Below are positions 1 through 5,681 of a stretch of 30,367 nt of DNA, one piece after another. Below the pieces are notes generated by a model. That model was given only the letters and a program-made list of their open reading frames with translations, made no database searches and was not told where the DNA came from. A program made the position numbers and the translations under genes. The DNA lies in IMG/VR virus record IMGVR_UViG_3300008113_000538, positions 1 through 30,367 of that record, one strand, 5' to 3'. The DNA is from a virus. Each line of letters opens with the position of its first letter. Positions within the stretch are counted from its first letter, which is position 1.

Positions 1-4
1 ATGC

Positions 5-78
5 GGGGGTATAACTTAATGGTAAAGTAGCGGGCTTTTAACCCGTAAATCAGAGTTCGATTCTCTGTGCCCCTACCA
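5..78 (+). tRNA. tRNA-Lys(TTT)
   Basis: Cloverleaf with 7-bp acceptor (GGGGGTA/TGCCCCT, first pair G-U), T-loop TTCGATT and anticodon loop CTTTTAA giving anticodon TTT. The discriminator A and the CCA end are encoded. First visible gene of the tRNA cluster, which probably extends upstream of the window. Confidence 0.95.
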
Positions 79-140
79 TATAAAAGCACATCGTAAACGT
101 ATCGCGTACGAAAGCTGGCCAGGCTGGTGTGCTTCTATAT
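79..140 (+). ncRNA. structured spacer between tRNA-Lys and tRNA-Met
   Basis: This 62-nt gap contains an inverted repeat, AAGCACA near 84 with TGTGCTT near 128. It encloses a TCGTA/TACGA hairpin and a GC-rich AGC-CTGG-like part. It could be a small folded RNA or a decayed tRNA; no anticodon or T-loop is visible. Function unknown. Confidence 0.35.
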
Positions 141-215
141 GGTAATGTAGCATAATGGTAGTGCAACACCTTCATACGGTGCTCAGTGAGAGTTCGACTC
201 CCTCCATTACCACCA
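141..215 (+). tRNA. tRNA with CAT anticodon (elongator Met or Ile2)
   Basis: Acceptor GGTAATG/CATTACC, T-loop TTCGACT, anticodon loop TTCATAC, encoded CCA. One mismatch at the top of the anticodon stem. It lacks the C1-A72 mismatch of initiators (the initiator is at 8187), so it is either elongator Met or an Ile tRNA whose C34 would be modified to lysidine; the sequence alone does not decide. Confidence 0.9.
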
Positions 216-221
216 TAATTT

Positions 222-296
222 GGGCTTGTAGTATAGAGGGAATTACAGCGGCTTTGCACGTCGTTAATTAGGGTTCGAGTCCCTACTGGTCCACCA
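222..296 (+). tRNA. tRNA-Ala(TGC)
   Basis: Anticodon stem GCGGC/GTCGT with loop TTTGCAC (anticodon TGC), T-stem TAGGG/CCCTA, encoded CCA. The acceptor has wobble pairs and a T-T mismatch at pair 6. A second, better paired Ala(TGC) gene lies at 7162. Confidence 0.85.
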
Positions 297-302
297 AGTT
301 TC

Positions 303-376
303 GCCCTGTTAGTTTAATGGTAGAGCACCGGTTTTGTAATCCGGGAATGGCAGTTCGATTCTGTCACGGGGCACCA
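303..376 (+). tRNA. tRNA-Thr(TGT)
   Basis: Acceptor GCCCTGT/ACGGGGC, D-loop with GG, anticodon loop TTTGTAA (TGT), T-loop TTCGATT, encoded CCA. One of three Thr tRNAs in the window. Confidence 0.93.
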
Positions 377-383
377 AGTTAAT

Positions 384-457
384 GTATCCCTAGTGTAATG
401 GCAGCATTACAGTCTCCAAAACTGTCGGTCGGGGTTCGAGTCCCTGGGGGTACGCCA
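384..457 (+). tRNA. tRNA-Trp(CCA)
   Basis: Acceptor GTATCCC/GGGGTAC, anticodon stem ACAGT/ACTGT with loop CTCCAAA (anticodon CCA), discriminator G as in bacterial Trp tRNAs, encoded CCA end. Confidence 0.95.
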
Positions 458-475
458 AGTTAGATAAGTAGTATC

Positions 476-709
476 ATGATAGATTATATTTTAACATTTT
501 TAGCAGTATTCTTTTTAGATTTAATATACACAAGGTATCTAAAATGTGTACAAGATAACAAACCGTTCATGGCTAGTTTTTGGTCAATGTTTTGTTATCT
601 TGGTGCAAGTATAGCAATCATTAATTTCACAGAAAATCATTTACTTTTAATTCCTGCTTTAATAGGTGCATTTGTTGGTACCTATGTAGGAATGAAAATC
701 AAACGTTAA
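476..709 (+). CDS. small integral membrane protein
   Basis: Unassigned 77-residue protein lying between tRNA-Trp and tRNA-Ser. Hydrophobic segments at about residues 3-20, 34-51 and 56-73 predict up to three membrane helices, and the protein ends in a basic tail (MKIKR). The Lys/Arg/Asp loop around residues 20-30 separates the first two. No catalytic motif is visible. It sits within the transcribed tRNA array, so it is probably expressed from the same transcript. Role unknown; an inner-membrane location is predicted. Confidence 0.75.
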   Translation: MIDYILTFLAVFFLDLIYTRYLKCVQDNKPFMASFWSMFCYLGASIAIINFTENHLLLIPALIGAFVGTYVGMKIKR

Positions 710-713
710 TTTT

Positions 714-805
714 GGAAGTGTGGCAGAGTCCGGTTTATTGCAACAGTCTTGAAAACTGTCGAGTCAGAGATGGCTCCGTGAGTTCGAATCTCACCGCTTC
801 CACCA
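714..805 (+). tRNA. tRNA-Ser(TGA)
   Basis: Acceptor GGAAGTG/CGCTTCC, anticodon stem ACAGT/ACTGT with loop CTTGAAA (TGA), long class II variable arm, encoded CCA. It starts four bases after the stop of the membrane-protein gene. Confidence 0.95.
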
Positions 806-810
806 ATTAT

Positions 811-885
811 ACCCATGTAGCTTAATGGCCAAGCAACCGGCTGATAACCGGTAGATCTAAGGTTCGATTCCTTTCGTGGGTACCA
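811..885 (+). tRNA. tRNA-Ile(GAT)
   Basis: Acceptor ACCCATG/CGTGGGT, anticodon stem ACCGG/CCGGT with loop CTGATAA (GAT), T-loop TTCGATT, encoded CCA. Confidence 0.95.
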
Positions 886-893
886 ATGTCTAT

Positions 894-972
894 TCCGCAG
901 AATCCAAGCAAGGTGCAGGGACCTGACTGTTAATCAGTGGTTAGCTGAGTTCGATCCTCAGATGCGGAGCCA
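894..972 (+). tRNA. tRNA-Asn(GTT)
   Basis: Acceptor TCCGCA/TGCGGA, anticodon loop CTGTTAA (GTT), T-stem CTGAG/CTCAG, discriminator G, encoded CCA. The D-arm is unusual (TCC/GGG stem with a large loop) and acceptor pair 7 is mismatched. A more canonical Asn(GTT) lies at 7817. Confidence 0.85.
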
Positions 973-980
973 AATAAGAT

Positions 981-1036
981 GGGAGTGTCGCAGATGTCCT
1001 GCGTACACTTAAACGACCAAGAGGAGCCGGCGTCCC
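981..1036 (+). ncRNA. small structured RNA between tRNA-Asn and tRNA-Cys
   Basis: A strong hairpin at 985-1008 pairs GTGT-CGCAG with CTGCG-T-ACAC around a 5-nt loop, with one bulged T. GGGA at 981 can pair with TCCC at 1033 to close the whole element. The bulged hairpin resembles one at 1705-1728 between other tRNAs. No tRNA core is present and the function is unknown. Confidence 0.5.
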
Positions 1037-1049
1037 GTAGCTAATATAT

Positions 1050-1127
1050 GCACCGGTGGCAGAGCGGCCCAATGCAACAGTCTGCAAAACTGTAAAACCA
1101 CAGGTTCAAATCCTGTCCGGTGCTCCA
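1050..1127 (+). tRNA. tRNA-Cys(GCA)
   Basis: Perfect acceptor GCACCGG/CCGGTGC, anticodon stem ACAGT/ACTGT with loop CTGCAAA (GCA), T-loop TTCAAAT, discriminator T as usual for Cys, encoded CCA. Confidence 0.95.
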
Positions 1128-1128
1128 C

Positions 1129-1428
1129 TTAAACTTCGTTGCCTAATATTATTTTTGAGTCTTCACCAACTCCAATGATACAGGCTATTTTAGGTGTCAT
1201 TTGAAGTAACGTCCAGCTTTTTGTTTTAGAATTAACAAAGAGACCAAATCTAGTTTCGTCTACAGGATTCCTTGCAGTCCAAATAGGCTTCTCATCATAA
1301 TTTTCTGTAAGACTCTTAATAAGTGTTTGTGCATCATCACAGAGAACTGGTTTGCGGCTCTCGAATGGCTGGGCGTTAGCTATAGAGCTTAATAAGCAGA
1401 ATAGGAACGCCATGGTCATTGTACGCAT
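1129..1428 (-). CDS. small secreted protein
   Basis: Unassigned 99-residue protein with a signal peptide: basic start MRTMTM, hydrophobic core AFLFCLLSS, probable cleavage after IANA (about residue 19). The mature part of about 80 residues has two cysteines (near residues 30 and 83) that could form a disulphide in the periplasm. The ATG at 1426-1428 is supported by AAGGAG six bases upstream. It is the only minus-strand gene inside the tRNA array, opposing transcription of its neighbours, and its stop lies one base from the CCA of tRNA-Cys. Function unknown. Confidence 0.8.
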   Translation of the reverse strand: MRTMTMAFLFCLLSSIANAQPFESRKPVLCDDAQTLIKSLTENYDEKPIWTARNPVDETRFGLFVNSKTKSWTLLQMTPKIACIIGVGEDSKIILGNEV

Positions 1429-1463
1429 GGCATACTCCTTAAAATAGTATTTACAAATTTTTT

Positions 1464-1539
1464 GCCGCTTTAGCTGATGTGGTCATAGCACCGGTTTGAA
1501 GCACCGAGGAACTAGGTTCGATCCCTAGGGGCGGCACCA
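1464..1539 (+). tRNA. tRNA-Phe(GAA)
   Basis: Acceptor GCCGCTT/GGGCGGC, anticodon loop TTGAAGC (GAA) on a CGGT/ACCG stem, T-stem CTAGG/CCTAG, encoded CCA. The anticodon stem has one mismatch at its base. Confidence 0.88.
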
Positions 1540-1544
1540 TACAA

Positions 1545-1621
1545 CGGTCCTTAACTCAGCGGATTAGAGTGTCAGTCTTCGAAACTGAAGGTCGGGAGTT
1601 CGAATCTCTCAGGGCCGGCCA
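1545..1621 (+). tRNA. tRNA-Arg(TCG)
   Basis: Acceptor CGGTCCT/AGGGCCG, anticodon stem TCAGT/ACTGA with loop CTTCGAA (TCG), T-loop TTCGAAT, discriminator G, encoded CCA. First of four Arg tRNAs. Confidence 0.94.
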
Positions 1622-1622
1622 A

Positions 1623-1697
1623 CTCGCTATAGTTCAATGGATAGAACGATTCTCTCCTAAAGAATAAATGTAGGTTCGATTCCTATTAGCGAGACCA
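1623..1697 (+). tRNA. tRNA-Arg(CCT)
   Basis: Perfect acceptor CTCGCTA/TAGCGAG, anticodon stem ATTCT/AGAAT with loop CTCCTAA (CCT), encoded CCA. It begins one base after the preceding tRNA ends. Confidence 0.95.
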
Positions 1698-1702
1698 AAC
1701 AG

Positions 1703-1795
1703 AATGTCGCCTTTGCTGACGGCGTACAGTAGGACAAATTGTCAGCAGTTTTACAGACCCCGCTTTGTTGGTTGTGCGTTAACAACTAACACAAA
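1703..1795 (+). ncRNA. small structured RNA between two tRNA-Arg genes
   Basis: A hairpin at 1705-1728 pairs TGT-CGCC with GGCG-T-ACA and has the same single bulged T as the hairpin at 985-1008. A second hairpin near 1766-1793 pairs GTTGT with ACAAC and TGTT with AACA. The stems of the two bulged hairpins differ in sequence but keep the pairing and the flanking TGTCGC and GCGTACA-like bases, which suggests related folded RNAs. Function unknown. Confidence 0.5.
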
Positions 1796-1800
1796 TTTAT

Positions 1801-1875
1801 GCCCCGTTCGTTCAATGGATAGGATACGATGCTACGAACGTCGGGACGGTGGTTCGATTCCATCACGGGGTGCCA
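1801..1875 (+). tRNA. tRNA-Arg(ACG)
   Basis: Acceptor GCCCCGT/ACGGGGT, anticodon stem CGATG/CGTCG with loop CTACGAA (ACG; A34 would need deamination to inosine by the host TadA), T-stem GGTGG/CCATC with a wobble, discriminator G, encoded CCA. Confidence 0.93.
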
Positions 1876-1880
1876 ACAAT

Positions 1881-1954
1881 GGTGTTGTTAGTGTAGTGGT
1901 TGCACAGCTGTCTGTGAAACAGTTAGAGAGGGTTCGATTCCCCACTTCACCCCA
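1881..1954 (+). tRNA. tRNA-His(GTG), poorly paired
   Basis: Anticodon loop CTGTGAA (GTG) on a CTGT/ACAG stem, T-loop TTCGATT, and the His-specific extra G-1 opposite discriminator C, with encoded CCA. The acceptor (GTGTTGT/ACTTCAC) has two T-T mismatches and the lower T-stem has two mismatches. It is either a functional but weak tRNA or one that is decaying. No other His tRNA is seen in the window, apart from a doubtful GTG in the tRNA-like RNA at 12880. Confidence 0.75.
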
Positions 1955-1964
1955 AAAAATTTAT

Positions 1965-2052
1965 AGTGAGTTGGGCGAGAGGCTTATGCCGTTAGTTTGC
2001 TAAACTGATGATTCGAAAGGATCCGTGGGTTCGAATCCCACACTCACTGCCA
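1965..2052 (+). tRNA. tRNA-Ser(GCT)
   Basis: Perfect acceptor AGTGAGT/ACTCACT, anticodon loop TTGCTAA (GCT), long variable arm, T-stem GTGGG/CCCAC, discriminator G, encoded CCA. Its acceptor and variable-arm end closely match the Ser(GGA) gene at 3218, which suggests a duplication. Confidence 0.94.
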
Positions 2053-2059
2053 GTTTTAT

Positions 2060-2137
2060 CTGCGTGTAATGTCAATCTGGTAGACGGCCTGGTTTGGAGC
2101 CAGGAGGCTGTAGGTTCAAATCCTACTACGCAGACCA
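2060..2137 (+). tRNA. tRNA-Pro(TGG)
   Basis: Acceptor CTGCGTG/TACGCAG, anticodon stem CCTGG/CCAGG with loop TTTGGAG (TGG), T-loop TTCAAAT, encoded CCA. One of two Pro(TGG) genes. Confidence 0.95.
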
Positions 2138-2144
2138 ATTTTGA

Positions 2145-2218
2145 TCCGGTATGGTGTAATGGTAACACAACTGACTTTGACTCAGTCGTTCTAGGTTCGA
2201 GCCCTGGTACCGGTGCCA
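2145..2218 (+). tRNA. tRNA-Gln(TTG)
   Basis: Anticodon stem ACTGA/TCAGT with loop CTTTGAC (TTG), acceptor TCCGGTA/TACCGGT whose first pair is a T-T mismatch, in keeping with the weak first pair of Gln tRNAs. Discriminator G and encoded CCA. Confidence 0.93.
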
Positions 2219-2219
2219 A

Positions 2220-2293
2220 GCTCTTGTAGTTAAGTGGTATAACGCTATCTTGGTAAGATAGAATCACAAGTTCAATTCTTGTCTAGAGCACCA
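2220..2293 (+). tRNA. tRNA-Thr(GGT)
   Basis: Acceptor GCTCTTG/CTAGAGC with one T-T mismatch, anticodon stem CTATC/GATAG with loop TTGGTAA (GGT), T-loop TTCAATT, encoded CCA. It starts one base after tRNA-Gln. Confidence 0.93.
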
Positions 2294-2294
2294 T

Positions 2295-2369
2295 ACCGCT
2301 TTCGTATAATGGAAAATACAGCACTCTTCTAAAGTGCGAATATGGGTTCGATTCCTGTAAGCGGTGCCA
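2295..2369 (+). tRNA. tRNA-Arg(TCT)
   Basis: Perfect acceptor ACCGCTT/AAGCGGT, anticodon stem GCACT/AGTGC with loop CTTCTAA (TCT), discriminator G, encoded CCA. Confidence 0.94.
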
Positions 2370-2378
2370 AAATTTTAT

Positions 2379-2460
2379 GCCCCTCTGGCCAAATTGGTAA
2401 AGGCAGCTCTCTCAAAAGGAGTGTTAGTAAGTCCCGGTTCGAGTCCGGGGAGGGGTACCA
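2379..2460 (+). tRNA. tRNA-Leu(CAA)
   Basis: Acceptor GCCCCTC/GAGGGGT, anticodon loop CTCAAAA (CAA), class II variable region, T-stem CCCGG/CCGGG, discriminator A, encoded CCA. Confidence 0.93.
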
Positions 2461-2475
2461 AATAATAAGTACAGT

Positions 2476-3216
2476 ATGGATTTAGTTACTGTTACTTGTA
2501 TTCGTGATATTAATGCAATGATAAAGCAGGCTGAAAGCATTCAGAAGTTTGTAAAGCCTTGCACACATTGGGTTATTTTAAATGATGAACATGTTGATAA
2601 AGAGTTGTGGAATAATGTCCTAACTCCTTTTTATACCAATCATAATTTAAAATTAGTAGTGCCAAAATGGAAACAATGGGATTTCAATTTTTTAACTAGA
2701 CTATTTCATGTTCCATATCATCCTATGGGTTATAAAATTCAACAGGTACATAAGTTGTTGATTTCGGAAAAATTAACAGACGACTATTTGATAACTGATT
2801 CAGAAAATATTTTTATTAAACCAACTGATATTAATGATTGGCGAGATACAATAGGAAGTGGTACTACTATAGAGTTTTCTAAATTAGGAAGTTATAAAGA
2901 GACGATTCCTCATTATGCTAAAAAGATAGGTTGTGATATTCCAAATTTATTACTTGAACCAACCACACCATTTGTTATTAATTTGGAAGTGATGAAATCA
3001 GTAGAAAAACTTAGACCGTTATTAAAATGGTTTCATAAACTTAATAAAGTTCCGCAATCTGAATTCTTTTTATACTCATTACTAGCATATAAACATGGAT
3101 TGTTTGATGGATGCACACCAAAAACTTCTAGTAGGTCTAGAATATTTTTAAAAGGTGAAGAGCATACTTTAGAAGATACTTGTTCATGGATAGTAGTTCG
3201 ATATCGTTCCCGTTAA
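2476..3216 (+). CDS. DUF6492-like putative glycosyltransferase
   Basis: A 246-residue protein whose N-terminus (MDLVTVTCIRDINAMIKQAE) resembles the opening of DUF6492/glycosyltransferase-like proteins: a short beta strand, then a helix carrying charged residues. A second conserved-looking block, LITDSENIFIKPTD near residues 105-118, has the acidic centre expected of a GT-A-type nucleotide-sugar site. Such enzymes in phages may glycosylate DNA, virion proteins or host surface sugars; the substrate here is unknown. The gene fills the space between tRNA-Leu and tRNA-Ser and its stop lies one base before the tRNA. The family call is from motif memory and needs a profile search. Confidence 0.55.
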   Translation: MDLVTVTCIRDINAMIKQAESIQKFVKPCTHWVILNDEHVDKELWNNVLTPFYTNHNLKLVVPKWKQWDFNFLTRLFHVPYHPMGYKIQQVHKLLISEKLTDDYLITDSENIFIKPTDINDWRDTIGSGTTIEFSKLGSYKETIPHYAKKIGCDIPNLLLEPTTPFVINLEVMKSVEKLRPLLKWFHKLNKVPQSEFFLYSLLAYKHGLFDGCTPKTSSRSRIFLKGEEHTLEDTCSWIVVRYRSR

Positions 3217-3217
3217 T

Positions 3218-3305
3218 AGTGAGTTGGCAGAGTGGCTTATTGCACCACCTTGGAAAGGTGACGACCCGAAAGGATCCGTGAGTTCGAATCTCACACTCAC
3301 TGCCA
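3218..3305 (+). tRNA. tRNA-Ser(GGA)
   Basis: Perfect acceptor AGTGAGT/ACTCACT, CACC/GGTG anticodon stem with loop TTGGAAA (GGA), long variable arm, discriminator G, encoded CCA. Shares the acceptor and the sequence around the variable arm with Ser(GCT) at 1965. Confidence 0.94.
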
Positions 3306-3326
3306 TTTGTATTTTTTAAATACAGT

Positions 3327-3857
3327 ATGAAAAAAGAATTGTTAATTGGTTGCGGTTCTCAAAGAGATAAACGAATCGCATTGGACAACGACCATACATG
3401 GTCAAATCTAACAACATTAGACATTTATGACCATCATAATCCAGATGTTGTTTGGGACTTGTGTAAATTTCCTTTGCCATTTGAAGATAATACGTTTGAT
3501 GAAATTCATGCCTATGAAGTTTTAGAGCATACTGGGCAACAAGGCGATTATAAATTTTTCTTTGCACAGTTTACAGAATTTTGGCGTATATTAAAACCAA
3601 ATGGATATATGTTTGCTACATGCCCAGCCTGGAATAGTATTTGGGCCTGGGGTGATCCTAGTCATACTAGAGTATTACAACATGTGCAACTAAATTTTTT
3701 AAGCCAAAAAGAATACACAAATCAAATTGGCAAAACACCAATGTCTGATTTTAGGTATCTATATAAAGCAGACTTTGAAAAAATTTATGATAAAACAACA
3801 GATGAAACATTTGCATTTGTTATACAAGCCATCAAACCTTCTAGAATTTCAATATAA
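3327..3857 (+). CDS. class I SAM-dependent methyltransferase
   Basis: A 176-residue Rossmann-type methyltransferase. The SAM-binding motif I is LLIGCGSQ (residues 5-12), an acidic residue follows in LDIYDHH, motif PLPFEDNTFDEIHAYEVLEH (about 49-68) is the motif II to III region seen in methyltransferase-11-like proteins, and ILKPNGYMFATCPAW (about 90-104) is the post-motif strand. This is somewhat short for the family but looks complete. The substrate is not evident; small phage methyltransferases act on nucleic acid, protein or sugar. It ends just before the promoter of the large RNA. Confidence 0.85.
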   Translation: MKKELLIGCGSQRDKRIALDNDHTWSNLTTLDIYDHHNPDVVWDLCKFPLPFEDNTFDEIHAYEVLEHTGQQGDYKFFFAQFTEFWRILKPNGYMFATCPAWNSIWAWGDPSHTRVLQHVQLNFLSQKEYTNQIGKTPMSDFRYLYKADFEKIYDKTTDETFAFVIQAIKPSRISI

Positions 3858-3859
3858 AC

Positions 3860-3883
3860 ATTTGTTGTAAAAATACAACAAAT
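3860..3883. repeat. inverted repeat TTGTTGTAAAAATACAACA, copy 1
   Basis: Perfect 10-bp inverted repeat, ATTTGTTGTA and TACAACAAAT around AAAA. The inner 19 bases recur exactly at 10905-10923, and both copies sit just upstream of a consensus sigma70 promoter and just after a CDS stop. It may be a repressor or activator operator, or a weak terminator; the lack of a T-run and the conservation of the loop favour a protein-binding site. Confidence 0.7.
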
Positions 3884-3898
3884 ATCTTAAAAAAATCG

Positions 3899-3927
3899 TT
3901 GACAGTCAATAACTTAGAAGCTATAAT
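3899..3927 (+). promoter_or_regulatory. consensus sigma70 promoter of the large RNA
   Basis: TTGACA at 3899-3904 and TATAAT at 3922-3927 with a 17-bp spacer, a perfect match in both boxes. The expected start is near 3934. No protein gene follows, so it drives the large structured RNA and the tRNAs beyond it. Confidence 0.93.
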
Positions 3928-3933
3928 AGATGT

Positions 3934-5093
3934 ATAAGTTGTTAAAGACGACAACAGAAATTGTTCATTAAAAATTAAAATTGTATAAAGCAAAGCCTTT
4001 ATACACATGCACACAGAGGCGAACTAGACGCCTTTGGGAGGGACCCAGCCCTGCACCGTATGGAGCAGATAAGGTGGCCAGTTTCGGAGCTGGCGTGTGT
4101 GCAGTTGTATAAAGGTTTACGGGCAGTTTAATGTCCTGTAGGCGGCTTGCCGTTTACGAAGAATAACTGTGGTGACACAGCCAAAGATGGAATGCCTACA
4201 TACCATCGCTAGAAATAGTTCGCTTAAACAAGCCTGCTCACTACCGCGAGGTAGCGTTCACTGATCAGACCGGTGGATGTAACAATGACGCAAGTGTTAG
4301 GGAAAGAATGTGTATCGACTGGCCCGCAAGGGAACCAGGGTGCATGAAAAGTAACAGGTGGTGCTGACTTCCTAACAAAACCAACTTGTTAATTGGTATG
4401 AGAAAGGGTAGCATATTTGTCCGAGGTGTCGCAACTAAGGGCTTGTATGCAATGTTAACGGTTAGTGGGGGCTGTCGGCAACGGCGGGGTCAACACATGT
4501 CGTGAAACATCACTGAGTAGTCCGCGAGACAAAAGGTACATGGTGAGTTGTATTATGCAGTCCAAAAGATTGTGTAGCAACAGTGGCAGCTCATCGTAGT
4601 AGGTTTGATATAGCGTAATGGTAACGCAATTGCCTCTTAAGCAATGGACTGTTGGTTCGATCCCAACTATCGATTATAAAAATGCAAAGACTGCCACGGT
4701 CATGTGTGAAAAGTATCTAATACTTGAGCCGCAAGGTAATCAAGTTTAGTGAAGCTCGCAAGGTGACACTAATTTGTGGAGGGGGGTTCGTAACGGTTTA
4801 GCGACTGTGAATGGCTCGCAAGGTCAACGGAATGGAATCCGCAGAATAGCACATGATGACAAGTCTACTGCCTGACTTTAAAAACGGCGATACTGGTAGC
4901 AGACCGAGATACCGCAAGGGTTTCGGTGGATGTCGAGAGAAGGTATGCTCGCAAGGTGTACTATAATGCTCGAGGTGTTACTGGTTAAGATGTAATCTCA
5001 GTCTTAACACTTTTCTAAAACACATTAGACGAATGGATACAATCTGTAGGCATACAGAAGTAACAGAGCGGTTAGTGTGTTTTAGAAAAGTAT
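3934..5093 (+). ncRNA. large ornate structured RNA, GOLLD-class candidate
   Basis: A stretch of about 1.16 kb without a credible ORF and richer in G and C than the flanking genes. It begins at a perfect promoter and ends nine bases before tRNA-Asp. A 5' domain is closed by CCTTTATACA (3996) with TGTATAAAGG (4106), continued by TGCACAC with GTGTGCA. The 3' domain ends in a 16-bp perfect helix, 5009-5024 with 5076-5091. Many hairpins carry GCAA-type GNRA loops (CGCAAG occurs repeatedly between 4310 and 4960). A tRNA is embedded at 4604. Size, GNRA-rich helices, phage and tRNA context and the embedded tRNA are the published traits of GOLLD RNAs; ROOL or a new class is the alternative. The 3' end is probably made by RNase P cleavage at tRNA-Asp. 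Confidence 0.75.
4604..4675 (+). tRNA. tRNA-Lys(CTT)-like, embedded in the large RNA
   Basis: D-arm GCG/CGC, anticodon stem ATTGC/GCAAT with loop CTCTTAA (anticodon CTT), T-stem GTTGG/CCAAC with loop TTCGATC. The acceptor (TTTGATA/TATCGAT) pairs at six of seven positions. Unlike the other tRNAs here it has no encoded CCA. It lies in the middle of the large RNA, so it is either excised from it or kept as a structural module. Confidence 0.8.
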
Positions 5094-5100
5094 CTATATT

Positions 5101-5179
5101 GGCCCGTTAGCTCAGTCTGGCCTAAGGCGCCGCCCTGTCACGGCGGAGATCACCGGTTCGAATCCGGTACGGGTCGCCA
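5101..5179 (+). tRNA. tRNA-Asp(GTC)
   Basis: Acceptor GGCCCGT/ACGGGTC, anticodon stem CGCC/GGCG with loop CTGTCAC (GTC), T-stem CCGGT/ATCCGG-type pairing, discriminator G, encoded CCA. It directly follows the large RNA and probably defines its 3' end. Confidence 0.95.
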
Positions 5180-5182
5180 AGT

Positions 5183-5398
5183 TTTGTTGTAGTGTCAGCA
5201 AGAGAATGTCACGCTATCTAGGTAAGTTCGAACTACCAAAATAGTAAAAGGGGACGGGTTCAACTCCCGGGCGATCGGAAGATCGCCGCAGTATGGTTGC
5301 TAACTGGACTAGTATCCCAAGTGACTTACCGAGTCCTGCCCGGGCTAGTTAATCCAGGTGAATGGTGTCGATAACGATGGCGGCACTACTGCAACAAA
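5183..5398 (+). ncRNA. structured RNA between tRNA-Asp and tRNA-Glu
   Basis: About 216 nt closed by a long-range helix: TTTGTTG and TAGTG (5183-5194) pair with CACTA and CAACAAA (5384-5398) around a 3-nt bulge. Inside are a perfect hairpin GGCGATC-GGAA-GATCGCC (5270-5287) and a helix GGTAAGT (5221) with ACTTACC (5324). There is no ORF of note. The closed fold points to an independent RNA released when the flanking tRNAs are processed. Function unknown. Confidence 0.65.
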
Positions 5399-5407
5399 TT
5401 CATTTAT

Positions 5408-5483
5408 GCACCGTTCGTCTATCGGTCTAGGACACCGCCCTTTCACGGCGGGAAGAGGAGTTCGATTCTCCTACGGTGTACCA
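5408..5483 (+). tRNA. tRNA-Glu(TTC)
   Basis: Acceptor GCACCGT/ACGGTGT, anticodon stem CCGCC/GGCGG with loop CTTTCAC (TTC), T-stem AGGAG/CTCCT, encoded CCA. Confidence 0.95.
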
Positions 5484-5681
5484 GTTCCGGTTACTACTTT
5501 CCTGAAAGTAGCGTGTGGCGACGATAATGATCCCGGTGGCAGAAAACCGTTAGCGAGGCAACCCCTCAGACACTGCTAGGCAGAATCCTAACTGCACACA
5601 GACACGAGAATAAACGGGATGGACAGAGTAACAGCTCAGTCTAGGGGCTCGACTGGAAAACGAGTAGCCTGACACTAATTT
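5484..5681 (+). ncRNA. structured RNA between tRNA-Glu and tRNA-Tyr
   Basis: About 198 nt with a perfect 8-bp hairpin CTACTTTC/GAAAGTAG (5494-5511), a longer-range helix ATCCCG (5530) with CGGGAT (5615), a TAGG/CCTA hairpin near 5570-5590, and a 3' hairpin GGCTCG/CGAG-T-AGCC near 5645-5669. No protein-coding signal is seen. It probably forms a separate folded RNA; function unknown. Confidence 0.55.

Noticed and set aside
141-215. Initiator tRNA
   Set aside because: No C1-A72 mismatch; the initiator is the gene at 8187.
1704-2267. Overlapping open frames on both strands across the tRNA block
   Set aside because: They run through the tRNA genes with no ribosome site and unlikely composition; they exist because structured tRNA sequence lacks stops.
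3934-5093. Ribosomal RNA fragment
   Set aside because: No recognisable 16S or 23S conserved segments occur, and the promoter and embedded tRNA point to another RNA.
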